Below, piece by piece: positions 22,730 to 31,974 of a stretch of 64,000 nucleotides of DNA. The stretch is taken from the NCBI GenBank assembly GCA_021229015.1, contig CM037788.1, positions 43,072,696 through 43,136,695 on the forward strand, read 5' to 3'. Positions within the stretch are counted from its first letter, which is position 1. Each line of letters opens with the position of its first letter. The notes under the pieces are model-generated. The model searched no databases. It saw only the letters and a list, made by a program, of their open reading frames with translations, and was not told the DNA's origin. Both the position numbers and the translations under genes were made by a program. This DNA is from Solen grandis (lineage: Eukaryota > Mollusca > Bivalvia > Adapedonta > Solenidae).

Positions 22730-25700
22730 CTGAAACAACCAACATACATGTCAAGCCTTTTTTCCCTTTATCAGGGGGACCATTCATAGGCATCCTCCCC
22801 TTTCAGATTTCTTTTACTTCATGATTCCCCTCCCCCTGACAAAAAAAAAATCCAATATACTCAAGGAATCTTCATTTCTGAAAGTAAAATAAAAAAATAA
22901 AAAAAAAATCTTAAATTTCATGCAGTTTTCAAATACATGTATATCTTATATCTCTGGTTACATGTTGTTTAATATGCGTGACACTAGATTTCAATACACC
23001 AGACGTAAATATTGCATATGAACTTCTTTACTGAAATGTATTTTGTGTCCCTTTTACATATGACAAGAGGAATACAGCAGGGGATATGATGAAATTTTGT
23101 CTTCAGATGTTTTGGTACCATAGAAAAAAATTCCAGATTTGCTTTTCATTTCATAACTCTCAGTATTACAAAGACAGTATGAAAAAAAACTTTATTAATT
23201 TCTGAGAAATAGAAACCAATCCCAATAAGAATGCTGTAAATGGGAAGACAATTACAAACAAATGTAAATTAAAGCAGGAAGAGTTGTCTCCCTGTGGATA
23301 TGAATCTTTAACCATATCATTTTATCAATTTTGACTTAATGATGTTTACCGGTACTTGTTTGAATCATTTTAATGTACCACCGACAGTATTTCAATCATT
23401 TGTGGACTATGCAACGTTCTATTTATAGTGCTGCCACATTGAAATCATATATGATAATCCAGTCACATCATCCAAACGCCAGGTCAGTCCGTTCTGGAAC
23501 TATCTTTATACGCTTAATCCCAAGCAAGGAAGACTTTTAACAACTTTAGTATGTCATGGCCGGGAATTAGACAGGCGACAGCCCAGTTAAGGGACGAAAG
23601 ATTTAAACACTAATGCCAGGGAATACAAATGTGTTCATCTCAAATCATCATAATTAAAACAGATGGATTAAACTTAATACAAGAACTGTGAGCATCTATT
23701 TTACCCCTATGGGGTGCCTGGATAGGGTAATGGTAATGCGCTTCACTTCTCACCAATGCATCGATTCCTGGTCATGTACATGAGAGGGTACAGTGGTCGC
23801 CCGTCCAGACACGTGGGTTCTCTCCAGGTTCTCCGGTTTCCTCCCTCAATAATGACCATAATTATATGCCGCCACCAGAGCCATCAAGAGTGATTAATAT
23901 CAGTTGTGAAAACTTGTTTCATTATCATTGTAAATAAATAAAGGTTAAACCCTTTACCTCATTTGCCACATTAGCAAAGAGACCAGACCCAGATCAGACA
24001 GTTCCCTGCAGAGTTATCTTTTGATCAGGGTCTCCTGTTTGCTTATACTACAGTGAACCTCAAATTATAGTCTGCATGGCAAAGAAAAACCTGTGGTTTT
24101 ATATACCATTTAATGTTAAGTATAAACAAGAATTCTCATTGAAGATGATAAATACCATTTTGTCACAGTTACTGTTACCATATCAGACAGTCTTGAGAAA
24201 CATAACATCAAAATCCAACCAGATTAGCTGAGAAATTAAGATGACAATCTGTCTTCGGTTGGACCGACAGACCGACGGACATGACTCCAATATAGCCCCC
24301 ATATACTTCATATGTGGTGGTATAGTATTAATGAATATTCTCAAAGGCATAAATCTGTATAAATATCAATATGCATGAGGTAAAGGGTTAATTTAAAACA
24401 AGAAAATGCAATTTTAGTCTAACTCACCCGTTATAAAGACTCCTTTAAGAGCCTCCAGTAGTGAACCATTGATGTAGTCCCTCCAGAAGGCGTCCAGGTA
24501 AGTCAGCTCAGAGAACTTGATATCACAAACTACAGAGCCGAGATCGCGAGACTTGAGGATGGTCGAGGCCTGCAAGAACCTGTCAAACTGTCTCTCAACC
24601 GGATGCTCCTTGTTGGTCGTAATGTTCCCTGCTAGCACCTCCTGCTGGTCCAGATATTCAGCCTTCACACGTAGTCTCACATCTGTTAAATTTACATTTA
24701 TTTTTGAAATATTCATGCAAATTTTCCATGTCTGTATCATGGGTGTCAAAATTCCACTTGCCTGCTTGCCAGAGTGAGTGAACATTAGTGCAGGATGAGT
24801 GAAAAAAAAAACAGAATATTTCTTTGTAGTTTTCTTAATATATCTATATTATATTTGGCAGGGGCTTTCAGGAATTTTACACCTTTGTTATCATATATAG
24901 TGATTTATGACCCCCTTCCCTGTTCATGGCCCCTAATCCCAACCCCTTTTGTGTCAAACCCCTTTGCTGTGTACATGTATACAGAATTTTCATGCATAAA
25001 TGATTTAATATGCAGTAAAAGAAAGTATTTTTTTTTTCATTTTGCCAGCAGCTTTTTTATTTTTTTTTCAATAATTTAATCAAGATATATCTCTTGAAGT
25101 TTTAAGATAAAACATGAGTTTGGAACAATTTACAAAAGAAAAAGTTTTTTCTTGACATAAATCATGAACATAAAATAATGCTTTTTTGCATTAGAGTTTT
25201 TTTCTGAAAGTTTAAGGTAAGGTCCCTGTAATGGTTCGCTACATTTTGGACCTTGTGGCCTTTCACGGAGATAACCAATTTTCCTAATGTTTCATTAGGG
25301 TACCTTGGTTATCTTTGTAGAGGTTAAGTGTTCCAAGACGTAGCGGAACCATTACAGGGACTTTCCCTTAAGAAACAAAATATAATATCTTACTTTCATG
25401 TTGATTATGAAACAGCTTGTTACAGTTCCTGGGTAAACCAGTACTTTACACATGAAGAAAACCACGAAAACTTCTTGTCACTAACAGGCTTCAAACCCAC
25501 AACTCTCAAACCACAGTGATGTATGCAACCACTTGGCCATGGCACATTAACTATCAAAATAAATCTAATAAAGTCTATTGTTTAGTATGCCAGTTTGTAA
25601 TGCAAATGGATCTATACGGAGCCTTTCCCACTTGTATAAAACTGTTACAAGTACCACAACTTCATGCATATCCCATGTTTGTTAATTGGCATTGCATCCC

Positions 25701-28700
25701 ACCAACAGTATTTCAATCATTTCGAGACGATGTCTACTTGAGACAGATATAGTGCTGCCACAATGCAATATCACACCATAGACAGGTGGCATGATACCAC
25801 ATGAAGACAATAGGCTAACCAGTCCTGGAACTATCATTATATGCTGAGCAGCAAGCTAGGGAGCTATACCTAGTACCGTTTTTAAGACTTTGGTATGTTG
25901 CGGCCATGGATCAAACCCACTACCTCCTGATTCCAGAGTCAATGCTCTAACCACTTGACCACTGGTACATACCACATGTGTATCGGTGAGGTAAGCCACA
26001 TGGCTGACTGGAGGAGCCAGGAGAAAGGGATGTATCACAGGTTGATGAGGGAACTTCTCCATTTGCAGGCCTCTCATCTGATGGCACAGGCACAGTACTG
26101 GAACTTTGGTTTCTTTTCTTCTGTAAGTTGTGAAGGATTTATTCTTTTTATCATTTTTTACCTATCAGGTTTTCAATCACTTTAAATAGCATAAAAAATT
26201 AATATTATATTCAGACAAAATCACTTGACATTATTTCATCATAGCATATCATATAGCTATTTCAAAAGTTGAACAAGTGCCAACACTCAACTTTTTGTTT
26301 TTGTTTTTTTTTAGATTTAGAAAAGGGGGAGATAAATAAGTAACAAGAGTGCCAGTGCTGCCACAATATACGCCGCCACAAAAAATAAAGACCAAGAGGG
26401 TCCTTTTAATTATTGCTTTTAACATTTCTGTAAGCATAAGCTCATAAGAAGTCTCTGAGACCAAATAATTTCGCTGAACAGAGATAGAACCCTAAAAAGG
26501 CTTCCAATATGAAAGTAAGTCAAATAGCAGTATCAATATGAATCCTTTTTTCTTTCCTTGCATAACTCTTGCAAAAATAACTGTACCAGAAAATCCCTGC
26601 TTTATGCACTTTTACCTGTTTAGAAACTTGAGTTGTGTTTTCAAGAGACCATAACTATTGCAAATATTGATAAACATCAAAATCCCTGCTTTGTGCATAT
26701 CTACCCAGTATAGTAAAGACATTGCCCAAGTTTTGAAAAGATTAGGTCAGAAACATACAAGGAATTGCATTCACAAGGCTGAAATATCAATCAGCTAAAG
26801 AGAATAAGTTTCAAGGGACAAAAACCTTGCAAAAAACCGGAAAGTCGCCACTTCATGCACATCTACCCATTATAGTAATGATATTGACCAAGTTTTGAAA
26901 AGATTCATTCAGAAATGTAGGAGGAGTAGTGTTCACAAGGCTGCAGTATCAATTAGCTACAAAGACTAAGTTTCAATGGACACAAATCTTGTAAAAATCG
27001 CCTCTGGCGACTATAAAAATGGACCTAAGAGTTATGACCCTTGACCAGTATGTAGTCCTTGTAATAGTAAACAAGTATGTGAAGATTGATGACAGGGGGA
27101 TTAATAGTTTTGAAGCTATGACTAAGATTAAAGAATTTCACGATGACGACAACAACACCAGTCTTGGAGCTACAATAATAAGCTGAATGTTTTGTACAAG
27201 AAAATACTACAGGTGAGGCTTGTTATCTCAACATCAAGGAAATCTTCATTTTTATGTGGAGATATAAATATGTTGACATATGAATTTACATGTACCTGAA
27301 AACATGTGATCATATATAAACCATTCATGAAATTCAACATGTTTTTGACCCAATTTGTTCATATACTGGCCCTATATAAGGTACCAAATAAAAATATTTG
27401 ACATATATCATAGTCTAAACTGAGTTTTCTTGAAGTTAATGTCAAATACCTGAGACGAAATGCAAGTTTCTTTCAGTATACCCGCTGTTAATACTAACAA
27501 ATTGTGTGGATGTTAGATCAGTGGTGTTGTGAATTATTTATAATTTGGTTTAGTGTGTATGATGACATCTGGCATTAATCAGATGAATTTCAAACATTAC
27601 ATTTTGCAACAGTGTGAAAACTTACTTTAGCGATACTGATATTTCGCACCTCTGTGAACATGTTGGCACATGTTGAGATTTTTAAAAAAAAAAAACAAGA
27701 AATGTTTGTCAAAACATATATGCCCCCCTCATATGCCATAATATGTATATAGCTATATTACATGCGAGGAGTTTGCCTTCATAATGTTGGCTTGTCACAA
27801 AAAATTCTCAAACTGAGAAAATATAATGTGCTAAAATGTGGAACTAAACATTTTTACTGAAATAAATGGGCTGGAGAAATATTTACACAAGTCCACAAAG
27901 GTTTAAGTGAAAGAACATTGTCAGTTATAAACAAACAAAACATTAAGACTTAGTGCTCTAGGTTTATTATAAAAATTAACAGATCAGCCTTGCTAGCCAT
28001 AAGCACAAACATCCACAATAATGAAAGAAAATGATACATCATCCTTCAAATATCTCAAACTTTAAAACAAAACAACATTACAACATAAATTATGTTATCT
28101 TGATCTAAGTAATAAAAAGTCTTTTGCATAATTTCCATATAGTGACCAAGTCATCAAACATATATACAATTGCAACCTTGTGACCTTGACCTTTGAGGTA
28201 TTGATACCAAAATTGATAGGGGTCATCTACTAATCATAAGCAACAACCACATGAAGTTTGAGACTTAAAGGTCAAATAGAACTTCAAGTTATCACTCGGA
28301 CAAGGTCTGGTATTATACATACACAACATGTGACCTTGTGCCTTGACCTTTGAGGTAATGACACCAAAATCAATAGGGGTCATCTACTAATCATGAGCTA
28401 CAACCACATGAAGTTTGAGACTTAAAGGTCAAATAGAACTTAAGTTATCACTTGGACAAGGTCTGGTCTACCGACAGACCGACGGACGAAGGGGGGCATA
28501 AAAAAGAAGATTCGGGTGAGAATTTACCCATCAGGACAATCAAAGAAATAAGCTGAGATATAAAAAACATCAAAATACGTAATGTTGAGAATCAAAATGT
28601 CAACATAACAATTCTCAACTGTAGTACCCTTTTTCATGACTTGAATTTGGGGACGTCCGGTTACAGATTGCACAAAATTATGAGCAACTAGCTGTAAGGC

Positions 28701-31471
28701 AAGCCATTTATGACTTTTTTATGATCTAATGGACTATATATGAAAATGAATGATGAGTAAAACTGACTTGAGTCCTTCAAAACAAAAGCAAAAAAATAAA
28801 TACCCTTATTCTTTCGCTGCATCGTCTCTTAGGAAGTGGAGATTTAAGTTTGTCATCTAGCTGAGGTGGGGTGGACTTCTCCAGGTAATCTACAACTGGG
28901 TCTATCTGTACTGTAATGCATAATGTAATCTCATAAATCTAGGAAATTAACAATACCAGTTAGGTACCAATAGAAAGTTTTTTGGGTGTACAAAGTCTGT
29001 ATCATATTGAAATGTGTTAAATACTACAGAACATAAAGAGATTTTTATTCACAGGGCTTGAATTTAACACTTGTTAACTTGCAAAATACAAGTGAGAAAT
29101 GAATTTTGCGAGTGCATTTTCTAGCTGCTCACATTTTTTGCAAGTGCAAAGATTTTAATCCAATCAAATCGGCATTGTATTTTCTTTATTGAGACAACAC
29201 AATCTAAGTGCACCTGCTAAACACCCTAGGTTTTCGTATACTAGTCATTACCCGATAACTACATATGGTGCATGGTCTGACTGTTTATATGTTCATCATT
29301 TTCTGCAGCTGATAATTATAAAGTATTTGTTAATTTAACTTGAGGGTCTGATTTGTCAATTTGCCTTCGTAAAATACATACCATTCATGAAATTGAAATT
29401 ATAAGTGAATGATAAATTTTGCGATATTAAATTTCAGCTACTTGCAAAAATTGGTGAGTGGCATGAGAAGTTTAATTCAAGCCCTGTTTAATGACTACAT
29501 CCATACAGATACCCAGGCACCAGCAGGTAATAGTATAACGGGTAACAGAGTAAATATTTTGAACTCATATAAGTCCTAATACCAGTATTTTTCAGGGCTT
29601 TTCTTCTTTTGCAAGGTCATTCATAGGTATCTTCCCCTCTGAAAATGTCTTTAAATTGTGAGGTTTTTCCAGAAATTGCTATTTAACACTTGGTTTTCCT
29701 TTACCCAATCTTGAAAAAATTGTGCTTTTACTCCACAAAACATGGTAATATAGTTTAAGGGCTACAACCCCATTTAAAAAGGATGACTGAAATCAATATG
29801 AATATACATGTTTATGTTAATTATTTTACAATAGATATTATTTTGTATAATTTACTGGTAAATTTTTTAAATTTAAAAAACTGGAAGTCACCCATCCAAG
29901 GAGTGATCCTACCTGACTATGCACAACAGTGATAAAGTTAACTTAGCAATTCAGGAATAGCAAGTAACCACATCTCACAAAGCTAGCTAAACACATGTTA
30001 TTTTTTTTTTATTACACTAATGCTGTCGTCACAAATCAATAAATGCCGCCGGCCGACATTGTAAATGCCAGTTTTCACTAAATATCGGCCGGTGGCAGGA
30101 CTGTGGCAGTTACGATCGGCCGGCGGCAGTCGGCATTTTAGACATTGCCAGCAAGCAGCTGAGATTTTAAGAAAAGTTAAATTTCTGGCGACGTCGTGGC
30201 GATTTTTTCTATTTTTGCAAATCGGCAGGTGGCAGGGCGGGCGCATTTTTTGTTCGCGCGGTGGCAGGCAAGTGGCAGGCGGGGCGCAGGGCGATTTTTC
30301 CTCCGCGATCGAGACCTCAAGAGTCTACAAAAATCGGCCGGTGACTGCTAGAAACTAACTGCCACTCTCCAGCACCCGGCCTGCCACCGACATGCCACCG
30401 CCCAATTTCAATATATCAGCCGGTGGCAGCGCGGAGGCTGGGAGGCGGCAGTCAATGTCGGTAGGTGGCAGGACTGCGATCTGCCGATTTCAGACTACCA
30501 GACATTAGTTTATAATGAATTGACTATTACCATATATATCAACCGAAAATTGGCCTGCCACCGTCAGATTATCGGGCGGGCGCAGAGCGGTGGCAGCTAG
30601 ATCGCTCAATCGCCGGCCGGCGGCAGTTGTAAATGGGCTGTCCCCCGCCAGGTCGCAGGGCGGTGGCAGTTTAATTCTAGCTGCGGCGGCAGCCAACATC
30701 ACGACTCTGCCGATGTCTAAAATCGGCCGGCGGAATTTAGCAATTGTGACGCTAGCATAACTTCTATTCTTTTTCATTTTTATAGACTAAGAGTTGGGCC
30801 GTTCTCAAACCCGTGACTCTGCAGTCTGGCTTCTACACCATATTTCATCACAGTGCAACAGAATATGCAGAAGTATATTATACTTCTTTTCTGTGATATT
30901 TGATTTGATTACTGGAGAGGCTTATGATAACCATTCCCCAAGAAAGAATCCGAGGGTGGAGTACTGCTGTAACCATTAAACAAGACATCATCCATCCAAA
31001 GACTGACCCATACTGACGGTGCTATACTTAGCTTGTCAGATATCACAGGTTCAGCTAGCTCAAATGCAAGCGCAAGGCAATTATGGGTCTTTTTAGGTTT
31101 ATCCATAGTCTACATTTCACTTCAGTTTTAAAATGATATTCTCAACAACATATCTAATTACCATCCTTTTTTGCTCTTGTAGTAACCAATTCCAGCAGTT
31201 CAGGGTTGTTGAATGCAACCAAACGTTTGATCTCGGATAAATTTGTATCGTCGACTTTACCTTCCTCGACCAGATAACGAAAGAAGGAGAAAGCGTCAGA
31301 CCTATACACCTTCCTTGGGATTTTTTTGTATTTGCCCTTCATCCAAAGACTGCCAATCAAACCAGACGTTACAGAAAATGATTTCAACCGATCTGCATCT
31401 CTGTCAGTCATGTTGCTATTGATATTTTCAAACATTTCCAACAGTGGTTGGATTTTACCGGGCGTCGCCAT
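22620..31471 (-). CDS. DEDD: DEDD/DEDD2 homologue (death effector domain-containing DNA-binding protein), 5 exons
   Basis: Joined exons 31,471-31,162, 28,910-28,804, 26,120-25,973, 24,682-24,428 and 22,729-22,620 give about 309 codons with consistent phases (1, 0, 1, 1); human DEDD is about 318. Residues ~8-95 form a death-effector domain. ~104-155 hold a YLEKST block and a basic run (PKRRCSERIR with KKRN) fitting a nuclear or nucleolar signal. ~188-309 is the C-terminal domain, where TILKSRDLGSVVCDIKFSEL and TYLDAFWRDYINGSLLEALK are nearly letter-for-letter vertebrate DEDD. In vertebrates DEDD/DEDD2 bind DED proteins such as FADD and caspase-8, enter the nucleolus and affect apoptosis and Pol I transcription; a similar role here is inference. 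The canonical DED RxDL motif appears as NPELLEL, so the charge triad is altered. Introns carry several MITEs and SINEs. Splice joins are predicted, not shown by transcripts. Confidence 0.93.
23368..23600 (-). mobile_element. tRNA-SINE family A, decayed copy
   Basis: Shares CCACCGACAGTATTTCAATCAT, CAGTCACATCATCC and CCAAGCAAGGAAG with family A. The head (around 23,560-23,600, GGCCGGGAATTAGACAGGCG) is degenerate. Confidence 0.6.
23713..23948 (+). mobile_element. SINE family B (GTTCTCCGGTTTCCTCC-type)
   Basis: Begins GGTGCCTGGATAGGGTAATGG (A-box-like) with TCGATTCCTGG as B-box-like element. A body with GTGGGTTCTCTCCAGGTTCTC and CGGTTTCCTCCC follows, and the end is ATAAATAAAGGTTAAACC. The Cys/Gly-rich-like DNA block is a widely shared SINE body in marine invertebrates. 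A second 3' portion is at 56,745-56,920. Confidence 0.6.
24428..24682 (-). CDS. DEDD: DEDD exon 4: core of conserved C-terminal domain
   Basis: Acceptor TTTAACAG, then VRLRVKAEYLDQQEVLAGNI and onward through ERQFDRFLQASTILKSRDLG to GVFIT, with strong donor GTGAGT (24,427). Nearly every residue from ERQF to FIT matches vertebrate DEDD, so this exon alone identifies the family. 255 bases, entry and exit phase 1. Confidence 0.95.
25216..25367. mobile_element. 152-bp TTAA-flanked MITE in DEDD intron 3
   Basis: TTAA flanks both ends (25,212-25,215 and 25,368-25,371). The inverted ends GGTAAGGTCCCTGTAATGG and, complemented, GGGAAAGTCCCTGTAATGG extend inward through GTTCGCTAC / GTTCCGCTAC. TTAA duplications are typical of piggyBac and Kolobok transposons. 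Confidence 0.85.
25465..25545 (-). mobile_element. tRNA-like SINE head in DEDD intron 3
   Basis: Minus strand shows TGGCCAAGTGGTTGCAT (A box region) and GTGGGTTTGAAGCC (B box region) about 40 bases apart. No matching acceptor stem. Confidence 0.5.
25690..25968 (-). mobile_element. tRNA-SINE family A, near-complete, adjoining DEDD exon 3 donor
   Basis: The head on the minus strand reads GGTCAAGTGGTTAGAGCATTG, with B box GGGTTTGATCC. The body carries the family A blocks down to CCACCAACAGTATTTCAATC. The 5' end lies about 4-10 bases downstream of the predicted GTATGT donor of DEDD exon 3. Confidence 0.75.
25973..26120 (-). CDS. DEDD: DEDD exon 3: basic/Ser-Pro linker
   Basis: Acceptor CAACTTACAG, then KKRNQSSSTVPVPSDERPAN, then a Ser/Pro-rich stretch ending HRYTC and a split Asp codon at donor GTATGT (25,972). 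Low-complexity linkers are expected here in DEDD. KKRN completes the bipartite basic stretch begun in exon 2. The split codon yields C-D-V-R-L-R-V, matching human CDIRLRV. A SINE head begins within about 10 bases of the donor, inside the intron. Confidence 0.8.
26540..27060 (+). repeat. tandem repeat, about 3 units, in DEDD intron 2
   Basis: Landmarks CAAGTTTTGAAAAGATT, GCATTCACAAGGCTG / GTGTTCACAAGGCTG and CATCTACCCATTATAGTAA recur at a spacing of roughly 175-180 bases. Non-coding. Confidence 0.6.
28180..28500 (+). repeat. two-unit tandem repeat with GGACGGACG-type tail, DEDD intron 2
   Basis: The unit is CTTGACCTTTGAGGTA...ATAGGGGTCATCTACTAATCAT...GAGACTTAAAGGTCAAATAG, about 140 bases, twice. 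It ends CCGACAGACCGACGGACG then GGGGGGCATAA. Related to the family at 17.4-18.2 kb. Confidence 0.7.
28804..28910 (-). CDS. DEDD: DEDD exon 2: linker and start of basic region
   Basis: Acceptor GCATTACAG, then split Val and QIDPVVDYLEKSTPPQLDDK, then LKSPLPKRRCSERIR. DPVVDYLEKST corresponds to the human DLVDKYLEETS block. Donor GTATTT (28,803) is weak. Entry phase 1, exit phase 0. Confidence 0.85.
29052..29486. mobile_element. hAT-like MITE in DEDD intron 1
   Basis: Ends CAGGGCTTGAATTTAAC and, complemented, CAGGGCTTGAATTAAAC. Flanking 8-mers TTTATTCA and TTTAATGA match at 6 of 8 positions, consistent with a decayed 8-bp target duplication of hAT elements. Confidence 0.65.
30021..30757. mobile_element. 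737-bp TAA-flanked TIR element saturated with CGGCCGGYGGCAG, DEDD intron 1
   Basis: Target duplication TAA at 30,018-30,020 and 30,758-30,760. TIRs extend about 45 bases: left TGCTGTCGTCACAAATCAAT and, complemented from the right, TGCTAGCGTCACAATTGCTA, both running into GCCGGCCGA. The interior is a GC-rich island with CGGCCGG(C/T)GGCAG and its complement repeated in both orientations (near 30,047, 30,087, 30,115, 30,336, 30,418, 30,612 and 30,722). No coding capacity. The TWA duplication suggests PIF/Harbinger mobilisation (inference). Confidence 0.85.
31162..31471 (-). CDS. DEDD: DEDD exon 1: start codon and death-effector domain
   Basis: ATG at 31,471 gives MATPGKIQPLLEMFENINSN and ends KKD plus one base before donor GTAATT (31,161). 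The block FFRYLVEEGKVDDTNLSEIK aligns with the human DEDD segment around helices 4-5. The start is supported by alignment to the human N-terminus (LYSLHRMFDIV) and by the absence of an upstream in-phase extension with domain character. Exon length 310 bases, exit phase 1. Confidence 0.9.
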
Positions 31472-31552
31472 TTTGATTGAGATATTCGCCCCCTGTCAAC
31501 TTCGCCCTATTACTGATCTCCGAGACCAGAGACCGTCGTTTAGTAACAGGCC

Positions 31553-31586
31553 AGGGTCTCTTTAATACTATATATAGAGAGTCCCT
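31553..31586. promoter_or_regulatory. hairpin with TATATATA, 82 bases upstream of DEDD start; duplicated at 60.4 kb
   Basis: AGGGTCTCTTTAATACTATA and the following TATAGAGAG (29 bases, 31,553-31,581) recur exactly at 60,430-60,458. AGGGTCTCT and AGAGAGACCCT form an imperfect stem. It lies in the expected promoter region of DEDD, but the presence of a distant exact copy suggests a small mobile repeat rather than a conserved core promoter. Confidence 0.4.
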
Positions 31587-31786
31587 ATTTAGTAGGTACT
31601 AGCTTAGTTAGGTTGATTTGTGCAGATTTATATCAAATTAAAATTTTAATTATGCATTTACTTTCTTTTTATCATGTTGTTATCCAATGAAGGATCCTTT
31701 ATCCATATTTACAAAATATTGTCTTTATTTGTCTCTTTCTATCCCTATATTTCTCTAGTATTTGATCTATCTAATCTATCATCTAT

Positions 31787-31789
31787 CTA

Positions 31790-31833
<44 letters not shown>
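31787..31833. repeat. (TATC)n microsatellite
   Basis: About twelve TATC units. On the minus strand this is (GATA)n and lies where the 3' end of the adjacent minus-strand LINE would be, as often seen for LINE tails. Confidence 0.9.
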
Positions 31834-31834
<1 letters not shown>

Positions 31835-31974
31835 AATACTGCTACACGCCTTATATAGAGTATACTGAGCAGGGTGTGCACGCCACAAGTGATAATTAAA
31901 CGTAAAACTGAAAGAAATTTCTTCCAGATAGTAGGAAAGAAGGTCGAAAGTTAAGATCAGCAGTGCTGTACAGA

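Larger units (their letters stand above)
22740..24427. other. DEDD intron 4
   Basis: Holds SINE copies at 23,368-23,600 (family A) and 23,713-23,948 (family B) and a GACCGACAGACCGACGGAC repeat tail near 24,262. The remainder is AT-rich with no exon seen. Confidence 0.7.
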
